64,000 nt of DNA from Cytobacillus dafuensis (GCF_007995155.1 NZ_CP042593.1:104001-168000), one strand, 5' to 3'. Shown: positions 52,015 to 59,747, numbered from the stretch's first letter. The notes: a model not told the origin generated them from the sequence alone. Translations and numbers: made by a program.

Positions 52015-52070
52015 GTATTGTTATTAAAACCACGATAAGCCCCGGAACTTATTGTGTCTAAGATAAATGA
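52015..52070 (+). ncRNA. L13 leader (autoregulatory structure of rplM-rpsI)
   Basis: The stretch around ACCACGATAAGCCCCGGAAC (52030-52049), then CTTATTGTG, resembles the L13 leader of Bacilli: CGATAAG pairs with CTTATTG around a GCCCCGGAA loop. It lies in the 5' UTR between the promoter and rplM. Recognition is by memory of the family, so moderate confidence. Confidence 0.7.
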
Positions 52071-52113
52071 AACCAATGAAATTATGAAAATGGAATTTTT
52101 AGGAGGGAAAATG

Positions 52114-52551
52114 ATGCGTACAACGTTTATGGCGAATTCAAACAATATCGAGCGTAAATGGTACGTGGTTGATGCAGAAGGCAAAACTCTAGGTCGTCTT
52201 GCTAGTGAAGTTGCATCAATCCTACGTGGTAAACATAAACCAACTTATACACCACATGTTGATACTGGTGATCATGTAATTATTCTTAATGCTGCTAAGA
52301 TTGAATTAACAGGTAAGAAACTTACTGATAAAATCTACTACCGTCACACAAATCACCCAGGCGGATTAAAAACAAGAACTGCTAACGAAATGCGTACGAA
52401 CTATCCTGAGAGAATGTTAGAGCTTGCTATTAAAGGCATGCTTCCAAAGAACACTCTAGGTCGTCAAATGTTCAAGAAATTACACGTATATGCTGGCGCT
52501 GAACATAAGCACCAAGCTCAACAACCTGAAGTTTACGAACTTCGTGGATAA
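52114..52551 (+). CDS. rplM: Ribosomal protein L13
   Basis: The 145 residues start [20 protein letters not shown] and end [13 protein letters not shown]. The second of two adjacent ATGs (52114) has the better seven-base spacing from AGGAGG and gives the family length. The upstream open frame is leader RNA. Confidence 0.97.
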   Translation: MRTTFMANSNNIERKWYVVDAEGKTLGRLASEVASILRGKHKPTYTPHVDTGDHVIILNAAKIELTGKKLTDKIYYRHTNHPGGLKTRTANEMRTNYPERMLELAIKGMLPKNTLGRQMFKKLHVYAGAEHKHQAQQPEVYELRG

Positions 52552-52572
52552 TTTTTAGGGGAGGTTATTAAC

Positions 52573-52965
52573 TTGGCACAGGTTCAATATATTGGCACTG
52601 GTCGTCGTAAGAGCTCCGTTGCACGAGTTCGTTTAGTACCAGGCGATGGTAAAATTATTATCAATGGTCGTGAAATCGAAGAGTATATCCCATTTGCTGC
52701 TTTACGTGCGGTTGTAAACCAACCACTTGTAGCTACTGAAACACAAGGTAGCTATGATGTTCATGTAAACGTAAATGGTGGTGGATACACTGGTCAAGCT
52801 GGCGCAATTCGCCACGGTATCGCTCGTGCGTTACTTCAAGCTGATCCAGAATTCCGTCCAACATTAAAAGCTGCAGGTCTATTAACTCGTGATGCTCGTA
52901 TGAAAGAACGTAAAAAATACGGTCTTAAAGGCGCTCGTCGTGCACCTCAGTTCTCAAAACGTTAA
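52573..52965 (+). CDS. rpsI: Ribosomal protein S9
   Basis: The 130 residues start (TTG) [20 protein letters not shown] and end [11 protein letters not shown], with the basic tail that touches P-site tRNA. The last 19 or so codons are the left copy of the 62-bp direct repeat bounding the integrated element, so this gene's 3' end served as the attachment site and remains intact. Confidence 0.98.
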   Translation: MAQVQYIGTGRRKSSVARVRLVPGDGKIIINGREIEEYIPFAALRAVVNQPLVATETQGSYDVHVNVNGGGYTGQAGAIRHGIARALLQADPEFRPTLKAAGLLTRDARMKERKKYGLKGARRAPQFSKR

Positions 52966-52969
52966 TTAT
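52908..52969 (+). repeat. attL-like copy of the rpsI 3' end (62 bp)
   Basis: Identical over 62 bases to 56253-56314, running from within the ERKKYG codons through the rpsI stop to TTAATTAT. Flanking bases differ immediately on both sides. Confidence 0.93.
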
Positions 52970-52979
52970 CAATGTTTCG

Positions 52980-53015
52980 AAGGCTCTTTTCACTTCTGTG
53001 GAAAGGGTCTTTTTT
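52980..53015 (+). terminator. Terminator after rpsI, on the element side
   Basis: CTTTTCAC (52986-52993) pairs with GTGGAAAG (52998-53005), followed by a T-run. It lies inside the left end of the element and restores termination for rplM-rpsI. Confidence 0.75.
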
Positions 53016-53030
53016 ATGCCTAAAGACTAC

Positions 53031-53072
53031 TTTTGACCACATTTTGACCACCAATATTTTTTTGACCACATT
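53031..53072. repeat. Arm-site-like repeats, left end of element
   Basis: TTTTGACCACA occurs at 53031 and again at 53060, with a TTTTGACCACC at 53042, a cluster of three TTGACCAC boxes. The same pair recurs at the right end (56113-56134). Such clusters are typical arm sites for tyrosine recombinases. Confidence 0.6.
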
Positions 53073-53082
53073 AGACGACTAA

Positions 53083-53763
53083 TTATAGCTCGATATACTT
53101 TTGAAATTTTGAAGCGGTTTGCTCTTTAAGGGTATTAGTTACGTGGGTGTAGATATTCATTGTCATTTGAATATCGGCGTGTCCTAACCGTTCTTGTACT
53201 TCTTTAATATTAGCACCAGCTTCAAATAATAAAGATGCGTGAGTGTGCCTTATACCGTGAATTGTTATGGGATGAAGATTATGTTTTTTAATTAAAATAT
53301 TTAGCTTTTCATTAAGATAAGCTAAGCGTAATGGTGTCCCATCCTCTATTTTAAAAACAAGATTATTGGCACTACTTATTATTCTGTTGGCAAATTCCTC
53401 TTCCTTTTGGCTTATGCGCCACTTTTTAAGCAAAGATAGGGTTTTATTATCCAAACTAATTAAACGCTTAGAATCCCTTGTTTTTGGCATTTGAAAAAGA
53501 TGTTTTCCATCGGTCTGGAACAGGGTTCTCCATAAACGGATAAACCCGGCCTCAAAATCGATATCATCCCATGTTAACGCTAATAATTCCCCTTTACGAG
53601 CCCCGGTGTAAATTAAGAGGTGAAAGAGTACATGTTCCCGAAGTGATGTATCCTTTTTAGTAATGGAAAGGAATCTTTTTACCTCGTCCTTTGTCCAGTA
53701 ATCACGGTCCTCAAATTCATTTTCCTCATTTAGTAACTCCTTTTCTGAGCCTTTAGATGAATT
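53083..53763 (-). pseudogene. int: Tyrosine recombinase (integrase), N-terminally truncated
   Basis: An open frame of 226 codons encodes the catalytic half of a phage-type integrase: the first arginine in YTGARKGELLALTW, HGIRHTHASLLFEAG with the HxxR pair, LGHADIQ and the nucleophilic tyrosine in MNIYTHVT. The frame runs back to a TAA just beyond 53763 without a plausible start codon or ribosome site, and the arm-binding and core-binding domains are missing. An internal ATG at 53490 would give only the last 135 residues. The gene is therefore a remnant. It reads toward the left attachment repeat, the normal position for such an integrase. Confidence 0.88.
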
Positions 53764-53818
53764 TTATATCATTTAGGAAAAAGCTATTCCACAATCGGGC
53801 GCTATTCAGAAGTAACTA

Positions 53819-53864
53819 AAGCCTAATTTCTCTGTATTGGGTAAGCGAGAAATTAGGCTTCTTT
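53819..53864. terminator. Hairpin between the integrase remnant and the cargo cassette
   Basis: AAGCCTAATTTCTC (53819-53832) pairs perfectly with GAGAAATTAGGCTT (53847-53860), followed by CTTTA. The rest of the 264-base gap (53764-54027) holds the marR promoter and nothing gene-like. Confidence 0.7.
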
Positions 53865-53959
53865 ACATTTAGATTTCCTCAACGCTGTAACTGCGGGGTT
53901 CCTGACGATACCCCTTAATAAAGTTTTTTAAACTCCAAAAATCCAGTTAATATTTTTTG

Positions 53960-53989
53960 TTGACTTCGGAAACAAAAAAGCGCTACAAT
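53960..53989 (+). promoter_or_regulatory. Promoter of the MarR cassette
   Basis: TTGACT at 53960-53965 and TACAAT at 53984-53989 with an 18-base spacer. Confidence 0.75.
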
Positions 53990-53991
53990 AT

Positions 53992-54013
53992 TATTGTTTC
54001 CCTAGAAACAATA
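53992..54013. promoter_or_regulatory. Likely MarR operator
   Basis: TATTGTTTC (53992-54000), spacer CCTA, GAAACAATA (54005-54013) form a perfect 9-bp inverted repeat covering the expected transcription start, just ahead of the regulator gene. A further GAAACAA half-site lies inside the promoter spacer. This fits autorepression by the MarR protein. Confidence 0.7.
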
Positions 54014-54027
54014 AATGGAGGGTTTTT

Positions 54028-54504
54028 ATGACAAAAGAAGAAGAACTAAGTGCTATTTTTAATCGAGTGGCTGAAAGGCATAGAATTATTAAAAATATCG
54101 ATGAACAAAAATACAAGTTCATGAAAGAAAACACATTTTTAGAAGTTCACAGTATTGATTTAATCGAAAAAATTGAAGACCCAAATGTTACAAAGCTTTC
54201 AAAGTCGCTGCGTGTGACAAGAGGAGCAATCAGTAAAACAATGAAAAAATTAATTGAGGATGGCGCAGTAGAAAAATATCAAAAGCAAGAGAATAAAAAA
54301 GAAATATATTACAAACTCACCGATGTTGGAAGAGATATTTATATAGAGCATGAAAAAATGCATAGTTCCCGGATTGAAAAAGATCGTGGATTTTTCAGTC
54401 AATTAAGTGAAGAGGAAAAAAATCAGCTTATCAAAATATTAAATAAAATTTACGGGCAGATAGCCACCGAACTTAAAAAGTTGGGTATGGATAATTATAT
54501 ATAA
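54028..54504 (+). CDS. MarR-family transcriptional regulator
   Basis: The 158-residue protein has the winged-helix layout of MarR: the helix-turn-helix near residues 55-75 (VTKLSKSLRVTRGAISKTMKK), the wing with KQENKKEIYYKLTDVG, and flanking dimerisation helices. It is the first gene of a three-gene cassette on the element and has a perfect inverted repeat at its promoter. It probably represses itself and the two downstream genes until a ligand, perhaps the hydrolase substrate, is bound; the ligand cannot be read from the sequence. Confidence 0.9.
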   Translation: MTKEEELSAIFNRVAERHRIIKNIDEQKYKFMKENTFLEVHSIDLIEKIEDPNVTKLSKSLRVTRGAISKTMKKLIEDGAVEKYQKQENKKEIYYKLTDVGRDIYIEHEKMHSSRIEKDRGFFSQLSEEEKNQLIKILNKIYGQIATELKKLGMDNYI

Positions 54505-54522
54505 TAGGAGGGCGGTGATTCT

Positions 54523-55347
54523 GTGGTAAAAACAGGACGTGTTACGTCGGAGGGTGATGAACTATATTTTGAAGTCCGCGGTCAAGGTGTACCACTCTTG
54601 ATGATTTCAGGAGGTGGAGGTGATGCAGGATTTTACTCGTATGTTGCAGATATTCTCGCTGATGAATACCAAGTGATTACTTATGATCGTCGGGGTAATT
54701 CCCGCAGTACCAGAAATGAGCCGGTAAATTTTGAAGTTAGCCGGGAAGCACGCGATGCCGTTGCCGTTCTCCGTGCGGCAGGTCATGAAACAGCTTATGT
54801 GTTTGGAAACAGTGGCGGTGCAATCTTTGCACTCGAAATGGCAAGGAGCCACCCTCAGGCTGTTAAAGCGATGGTCGTTCATGAGCCTCCTGTTTTGCGG
54901 GTTCTTCCCGATAGAAAAAAATGGTTGGGATTTTTCGCAAAGGTTTTTAGGACATCTTTCAGATTTAACTACCAAATTGCTCTTTTTAGGTTTAATATGG
55001 CGCTTTCTATCCCATTCAGTGCTTTCAAAAGCGTCCCAAAGGATTTTCAAGATCGTGTGACGAAGGCGAATAATAATCACTACCTCATAAATCATGAAAT
55101 GCTTTCAAGTGTGAACTATATGCCTGATATCAAGAATATTAAGCAAAATGGCGTTAAGGTTATTATGGCAGCGGGCAGTAGGAGTTTGGCTAAGGGTGCT
55201 TATTACGCCAGGACAGCACCTATCTTGGCGGAAATGCTCGGTTGTAAAATGGTTACCTTTCCGGGACATCATATTTCCTATTTCGATTTACCTCACGAGT
55301 GGGCAGAAACATTACGAAAAGTGCTTAAGAGTACTGAAGTATCATAA
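54523..55347 (+). CDS. Alpha/beta hydrolase
   Basis: The 274 residues show the alpha/beta-hydrolase fold: VPLLMISGGGGDAGFYSY near 26-44 as the oxyanion-hole region, YDRRGNSRST, the nucleophile elbow GNSGGAIFALEMA (Ser near 98) and a late histidine in FPGHHISYFDLPHEW. No signal peptide is seen, so it should be cytoplasmic. The start is GTG at 54523 after AGGAGGGCGG. It is probably co-transcribed with the MarR gene and the membrane protein; esterase or resistance roles are possible but unproven. Confidence 0.88.
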   Translation: MVKTGRVTSEGDELYFEVRGQGVPLLMISGGGGDAGFYSYVADILADEYQVITYDRRGNSRSTRNEPVNFEVSREARDAVAVLRAAGHETAYVFGNSGGAIFALEMARSHPQAVKAMVVHEPPVLRVLPDRKKWLGFFAKVFRTSFRFNYQIALFRFNMALSIPFSAFKSVPKDFQDRVTKANNNHYLINHEMLSSVNYMPDIKNIKQNGVKVIMAAGSRSLAKGAYYARTAPILAEMLGCKMVTFPGHHISYFDLPHEWAETLRKVLKSTEVS

Positions 55348-55392
55348 ATAACGGAAAGAAAATGATTATTTGTTTAGAAAGGAGATTAAATC

Positions 55393-55845
55393 ATGATGAT
55401 TGAAGATGCGAATACGGAAAAGGCAAAAGAAAAGCTTTCTGTCCGAGTGAAGTACTCTCAGATAGGATTTTTCTTATTAGCGTTGATTTTACTCATTTGT
55501 ATCGTCGCACAGGTTTATTTAGCAGGAATGGCAATATTCGAAGATCCAGTCAATTGGGGAAGACATAGGATCTTTGTGCATATGTTTGAATATATTTCGA
55601 TACTCATGTTTTTCCTTGGATTTATCGGTCGTTTACCTTGGAAAATGATCTGGGGAAGCTTTGGCATGTTTGCCCTTTGTAATATCCAATACTACACAGC
55701 CCATGGTATTGCTGGGGCGCTTCACCCAGTTCTTGCCCTTGTATTATTTTGGGTCTCGTTTACACTAGCATGGAGTTCATATAGGTATTATTTAGGCGTC
55801 TTAGCAGCTAGCACAGATACAACTCTTCTCACCACTCAAAAATAG
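55393..55845 (+). CDS. DUF6220-like four-helix membrane protein
   Basis: The 150 residues show four hydrophobic helices (about 22-44, 60-80, 86-103 and 108-130), with conserved-looking polar residues inside them (IVAQVYLAGMAIF, HMFEYIS, YYTAHGIAGALHPVLAL). This pattern resembles the DUF6220 family of unknown function. AAAGGAG precedes the ATG. It closes the cassette and is followed by a strong terminator. Confidence 0.7.
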   Translation: MMIEDANTEKAKEKLSVRVKYSQIGFFLLALILLICIVAQVYLAGMAIFEDPVNWGRHRIFVHMFEYISILMFFLGFIGRLPWKMIWGSFGMFALCNIQYYTAHGIAGALHPVLALVLFWVSFTLAWSSYRYYLGVLAASTDTTLLTTQK

Positions 55846-55900
55846 TGGAATAAGAAAAAGGGCTGCCGTAGCACCCCCGTTCAACTAAGGCTCCCAATCT

Positions 55901-55952
55901 GAAGAAGAATCCATTTTGATCAATCTTTTTTGAAATGGATTCTTCTTATTTA
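55901..55952 (+). terminator. Terminator of the cargo cassette
   Basis: AAGAAGAATCCATTT (55902-55916) pairs perfectly with AAATGGATTCTTCTT (55933-55947), followed by ATTT. From here to 56252 there is no gene; the stretch holds a short hairpin (56180-56199) and the right-end repeats. Confidence 0.75.
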
Positions 55953-56112
55953 CCATAAAATATGGGCTTGTAAGGTGTTTTTATCAAACTTTATTTCAAA
56001 GCAACAAAACCCGAACAGTTTTTTTACCAGATACGTAAACAGGCTATAAAGCCTTTAATAATATTGTTGATCTTCCACCAACGGGCGCTTAAGTGGAATA
56101 AGTATGAGTTAT

Positions 56113-56134
56113 TTTTGACCACATTCTGACCACC
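56113..56134. repeat. Arm-site-like repeats, right end of element
   Basis: The 22-base run TTTTGACCACATT[C]TGACCACC differs by one base from 53031-53052 at the left end and has the same orientation. Confidence 0.6.
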
Positions 56135-56252
56135 AAATATATATAAGGATATATTATCAAATTTTTATTGAACAGAAAGAAGCCCGATAAATCAGGCTTA
56201 CAGTAAGTTATTTTATTCCTAGATTCTTCATATTTAATATATAAAACAAAGG

Positions 56253-56314
56253 ACGTAAAAAATACGGTCTTAAAGGCGCTCGTCGTGCACCTCAGTTCTC
56301 AAAACGTTAATTAT
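56253..56314 (+). repeat. rpsI: attR-like copy of the rpsI 3' end (62 bp)
   Basis: This is a duplicate of the last codons and stop of rpsI with no start or ribosome site, so it is a gene fragment and not expressed as S9. It marks the right end of the element and the former end of the native rpsI. Confidence 0.93.
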
Positions 56315-56323
56315 TGCTTATCA

Positions 56324-56359
56324 AAGGCTCTCAACCAATTTGGTTGGGGGTCTTTTTTT
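56324..56359 (+). terminator. Probable original rpsI terminator
   Basis: CTCAACC (56330-56336) pairs with GGTTGGG (56342-56348), followed by TCTTTTTTT. It lies just outside the right repeat, where the native terminator of rplM-rpsI would have been before insertion. Confidence 0.8.
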
Positions 56360-56380
56360 GTATAAAAATGGTCTTTGACC

Positions 56381-56408
56381 TTTGGCCTCCTTTAACAAAT
56401 TGTATAAC
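56381..56408 (+). promoter_or_regulatory. Candidate promoter of the GMC oxidoreductase operon
   Basis: TTTGGC (56381-56386) and TATAAC (56403-56408), spacer 16. A perfect 12-base palindrome, TTCTAATTAGAA (56432-56443), follows in the leader and could be an operator. Confidence 0.35.
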
Positions 56409-56518
56409 TCACACCCCACATAAAAACTTAATTCTAATTAGAAATGAATATGTAAGGATTATGCTGGAAATATTAAACATAATTGATGAATTAATAGAGG
56501 TGTAAGGAGGAGTATGAA

Positions 56519-57340
56519 GTGACAGATAAACCGAAGGAAACTAACGAGAGCCGCCGCCAGTTTATTAAGAATACAGGGCTAGTTGCGGGTGGATTAGTTG
56601 GTGGAACCTTATTTGGCGGCTTGTTGACAAACCAGTTTCAAAAAAAACCAGAAATCCAAGATGTGAAAAATATCAGTGGTGGCCTGCAAGAAGCACGTGT
56701 CTTCATCAATCGAGCAAGAGACTTTGATATTCTATCGGCAGCAACAGAACGTATTTTTCCAAAAGATGATTTGGGTCCTGGCGCCATTGAATTAAGCGTT
56801 CCCTACTTTATTGACAAACAATTAGCTAGTGAATGGGGGACGAATGCGAAGGAATATATGAAGGGTCCTTTTATTTCCGACATAAAGGAAGCTGGCAATC
56901 ATAATGTACAACGGCGTCAAGATAGCCAAGGGCCGAATTCAGGCACGCAAATACCTACTCCGTCACCGCGCTACCATACCATATTAAATAGGGGTGAAAT
57001 GTTCACTTTGGGTCTAAGGAAAATGGATGAAGTGGCTCAAAAGGAATTCGGTAAAGGGTTTGTTGAGTTGGACCCAGACAAGCAAGATGAGGTGCTACAT
57101 ATGTTTGAAGAGGATAAAGTCGAGATGAAAGGGGTAGGATCCTCAAACTTTTTCCACTTACTTCTGCAGACTACGATTGAAGGTGCTTATGCAGATCCCG
57201 TGTATGGCGGAAATAAAGATATGATGGGATGGAAGATGAAAGAGTATCCGGGTCCACAAATGGGCTACTTGGATAAAATTGGGGAGGAAAAATTTATTAA
57301 AATGGAACCGACAAACTTACGTAATTATCAAGGTCATTAA
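56519..57340 (+). CDS. Gluconate 2-dehydrogenase subunit 3-like protein, Tat-exported
   Basis: The 273 residues begin with a twin-arginine signal: ESRRQFIKNTGLVAGGLVGG, residues about 10-29, then a hydrophobic stretch. The mature part resembles the small (gamma) subunit of membrane-bound gluconate/sorbitol-type dehydrogenases, which escorts the flavoprotein across the membrane. The start is GTG at 56519 after AAGGAGG. The gene is followed 15 bases later by the flavoprotein. No cytochrome c subunit is present here. Confidence 0.88.
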   Translation: MTDKPKETNESRRQFIKNTGLVAGGLVGGTLFGGLLTNQFQKKPEIQDVKNISGGLQEARVFINRARDFDILSAATERIFPKDDLGPGAIELSVPYFIDKQLASEWGTNAKEYMKGPFISDIKEAGNHNVQRRQDSQGPNSGTQIPTPSPRYHTILNRGEMFTLGLRKMDEVAQKEFGKGFVELDPDKQDEVLHMFEEDKVEMKGVGSSNFFHLLLQTTIEGAYADPVYGGNKDMMGWKMKEYPGPQMGYLDKIGEEKFIKMEPTNLRNYQGH

Positions 57341-57355
57341 TGGGAGGCAAATACG

Positions 57356-59101
57356 ATGGCTGTTAAATTAGATAAAGTAGATGTAGTAGTTGTAGGTACG
57401 GGCTGGGCAGGCGGTGTTGTTTCAGCGGAACTTTCGAAAGCAGGCTATAAAGTGATTGCTTTGGAACGGGGGAAAAATGTCATTCGGGCAGATTATATAG
57501 GAGTGAAGGATGAACTGCGTTATACAAATCGCTATGAGATGATGCAGAATTTAGCCCCAGAAACCATTACTTCCCGAAATTATTTAGATGAAATTGCTCT
57601 GCCGGTAAGAACTCGTCAAGAAATGATGGTTGGCACGGATTTGGGTGGGGGCAGTGTTCATTGGGCTGGAGCCACTTACCGTTGGAAGCCATACGACTTT
57701 GAAATTAGAAGTAAGACGATCGAGCGATACGGAAAAGATAAAATCCCAGAAGGTATGGCTATACAGGATTGGGGCATTACATACGATGAGATGGAAAAAT
57801 ACTATGATCGGTGGGAAAAAACAGCAGGTACCTCTGGAGAACCAGATCCGATTGGAGACAAGCGATCAAGTGACTATCCAAACCCGCCGATGAAGGAGTC
57901 GCCAGCGGTTCGCTTATTTAAAGACACCACTAAGAAAATGGGCTACCATCCCTATCAAGTTGCTTCAGGTAATTTATCAAAGGCCTATACGAATCCTGAC
58001 GGGGAAAAGATGGGCCAATGTATGTTTTGTTCATTTTGCACGCAATACGGATGTGATTTTGGAGCGAAATCTGATCCACTTGTAACGGTCATTCCAACGG
58101 CCATGAAAACGGGAAACTTTGAGGTGAGAACAGGGGCCTATGTACGGCGTGTGTTATACTCTGGTGGCAAAGCGACGGGTGTTCTATATGTCGATACCAT
58201 GACTGGAGAAGAATTCGAACAACCCGCGGATGTAGTGGTGCTAGCCGCATTCACATTTACAAACAATCGTTTATTAATGTTATCTAATATAGGACAACCT
58301 TATAATCCTAATACAAGAAAAGGCGTTATTGGAAGAAATTTTAACGGCCAGTTCGGTATTACCTTTCTTGGGGCGAGAGGGTATTTCAAAAACAAGAAAT
58401 TCAATTATTACATGGGAGCTGGCGCATTAGGTGGCACCTTAAGTGATTTTGCAGGGGATAATTTCGATCATTCAAAATTGGATTTCATTAATGGCGGGGG
58501 AATCGAACTTCGACAATATGGTGATGGAGCTATCGCGACGAACCATGTCCCAAAGGGCACCCCAAAATGGGGGCCAGAGTTTAAAAAGAATTCAATTTTT
58601 TATGCGAACCGCTCCCTTGTTGTATGGTATACATCGGCAACCATGTCCTGGTGGCATAATTTTACGGATTTAGATCCAACCTATAAGGATATCTATAATG
58701 ATCCACTTTTGCGTATAACCAATCGATATACAGATCAGGATCGGAATATTGCTAAGTTTGGGATAGAGAAGTCACGGGAAATTATGAAAGCAATGGGCGC
58801 AGATATTATTGATGAGGATGAAGTGCCACAAGAATTTGATCATGTTTATAGTGGCGGTCATTATGCGGGCGGAGTCATTATGGGGGCGGACCCAGCAACG
58901 TCTGCAGTAAACAACTACTTACAAATGTGGGATGTTGACAACCTCTTCGTAGTTGGTGGATCAGCTTTCCCACAATTTGCGGGTCATCATCCAACTGCAA
59001 CAATTGGCGCATTGGGTTACCGTGCAGCTGAAGGTATTGAACATTATCTGAAAAACGGCGGTCAATTGGCAAAAGGAAAACAGGGTGGCACCAGTGCTTA
59101 A
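57356..59101 (+). CDS. GMC-family FAD oxidoreductase (gluconate/glucose-dehydrogenase-like)
   Basis: The 581 residues have the N-terminal FAD-binding motif VVVVGTGWAGGVVSAEL (residues 10-26), GTDLGGGSVHWAG, and a C-terminal GMC block ending GHHPTATIGALGYRAAEGI with a double histidine near the active site. A cysteine cluster, CMFCSFCTQYGC (residues 222-233), sits where related FAD-glucose dehydrogenases bind a 3Fe-4S cluster. It has no signal peptide and would ride with the twin-arginine subunit encoded just upstream. The sugar or polyol substrate and electron acceptor are unknown. Confidence 0.9.
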   Translation: MAVKLDKVDVVVVGTGWAGGVVSAELSKAGYKVIALERGKNVIRADYIGVKDELRYTNRYEMMQNLAPETITSRNYLDEIALPVRTRQEMMVGTDLGGGSVHWAGATYRWKPYDFEIRSKTIERYGKDKIPEGMAIQDWGITYDEMEKYYDRWEKTAGTSGEPDPIGDKRSSDYPNPPMKESPAVRLFKDTTKKMGYHPYQVASGNLSKAYTNPDGEKMGQCMFCSFCTQYGCDFGAKSDPLVTVIPTAMKTGNFEVRTGAYVRRVLYSGGKATGVLYVDTMTGEEFEQPADVVVLAAFTFTNNRLLMLSNIGQPYNPNTRKGVIGRNFNGQFGITFLGARGYFKNKKFNYYMGAGALGGTLSDFAGDNFDHSKLDFINGGGIELRQYGDGAIATNHVPKGTPKWGPEFKKNSIFYANRSLVVWYTSATMSWWHNFTDLDPTYKDIYNDPLLRITNRYTDQDRNIAKFGIEKSREIMKAMGADIIDEDEVPQEFDHVYSGGHYAGGVIMGADPATSAVNNYLQMWDVDNLFVVGGSAFPQFAGHHPTATIGALGYRAAEGIEHYLKNGGQLAKGKQGGTSA

Positions 59102-59113
59102 TTTTTTTAGAAA

Positions 59114-59150
59114 GCCCCTTCCCGGGAAAGTTTGGGTGAGGGGCATTTTG
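59114..59150 (+). terminator. Terminator after the GMC oxidoreductase
   Basis: GCCCCT (59114-59119) pairs with AGGGGC (59139-59144), with CCC/GGG inside, followed by ATTTTGTT. Confidence 0.75.
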
Positions 59151-59289
59151 TTATAATTACAAAATCCCATTAAAGATTTGTCCTTTTCCATTTAGTTCAA
59201 TAATTTTAAGGCGATTTGTTTTTTTTGACATAAATAGTTTTATATTGTTCTTTACGGTCTTTATCAACAAAAAGGAGAATGCGTTCTCC

Positions 59290-59560
59290 TTGATTATCTG
59301 TGGAGACGATCTATTCCAAATCTCTAAAGCTAAAAACACTATCAATGAACTGTTTGAATACACTAGGCTGACAAGCCCAGATGTCAAATTAACTTTTAGT
59401 AGTAGACTTTGGAGGTTTATTGGAACAAGTTATTGATGAAAACATTCCAATTTTCGAAAAGGAAGAGTTACGGATTCAAAAATCAATTCCTAATGAAGAT
59501 CTGCTAGTTACCATGGATGTTGGTTTGAGGGTCTTCATATATGAAAATAAAAAAGCGTAG
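59290..59560 (+). pseudogene. Possible frameshifted remnant
   Basis: One frame reads LIICGDDLFQISKAKNTI up to a stop at 59434-59436, and a second overlapping frame reads FGGLLEQVIDENIPIFEKEE on to a TAG at 59558-59560. Joined by one frameshift near 59400 they would give a protein of about 85 residues. There is no convincing start codon and I recognise no family. It fills part of the gap between the GMC gene and the small reverse-strand gene. Confidence 0.3.
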
Positions 59561-59580
59561 AATTTTTCTACGCTTTTTTG
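59551..59580. terminator. Bidirectional terminator
   Basis: AAAAGCGTAG (59551-59560) pairs with CTACGCTTTT (59568-59577), with T-rich ends on both strands. It serves the reverse-strand operon and would also stop forward transcription. Confidence 0.85.
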
Positions 59581-59747
59581 ATAATTCCAGTAAATGGTGA
59601 TTTCCCACATGTGTGAGATTTATTATATCCTAAAGATTCTAGTAGACGTCTATTGTTTTCTGATTTTTTCCTCATATCGATTTCTTTTGCAATACGAGTC
59701 AGATGCTTAGGAGTGGAACCGATATAGACTACACTATCCTTACTCAT
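59568..59747 (-). CDS. Small 59-residue protein coupled to the DUF4062-like gene
   Basis: The frame starts at ATG (59747-59745), inside the last codons of the upstream gene (ATGAGTAA overlap), with GGAGGG seven bases ahead, and ends at the terminator. The 59 residues begin MSKDSVVYIGSTPKHLTRIA and end PFTGIIKKA, a basic protein without membrane segments. The strong ribosome site, overlap and terminator support a real gene. I do not recognise the family. Confidence 0.7.
   Translation of the reverse strand: MSKDSVVYIGSTPKHLTRIAKEIDMRKKSENNRRLLESLGYNKSHTCGKSPFTGIIKKA

Larger units (their letters stand above)
52908..56314. mobile_element. 3.3-kb degraded integrative element in the 3' end of rpsI
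   Basis: The segment is bounded by 62-bp perfect direct repeats (52908-52969 and 56253-56314) of the rpsI 3' end. It contains a recombinase remnant next to the left end, recombinase-site-like TTTTGACCACATT repeats just inside both ends, and a three-gene cassette (MarR, alpha-beta hydrolase, membrane protein). No excisionase, replication or transfer gene is visible. The recombinase lacks its N-terminal part, so the element is probably fixed unless helped from outside. Confidence 0.9.

Noticed and set aside
53083..53490. Complete small integrase of 135 residues from an internal ATG
   Set aside because: The frame continues upstream for 91 more codons with integrase sequence, including the first catalytic arginine, so this is an internal methionine of a truncated gene.
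54607..55095. 162-codon reverse frame opposite the alpha/beta hydrolase
   Set aside because: It mirrors a clear hydrolase gene, with no ribosome site or family resemblance.
56314..56505. 63-codon open frame after the right repeat
   Set aside because: It begins at the repeat edge, crosses a terminator and a candidate promoter, and has no ribosome site.
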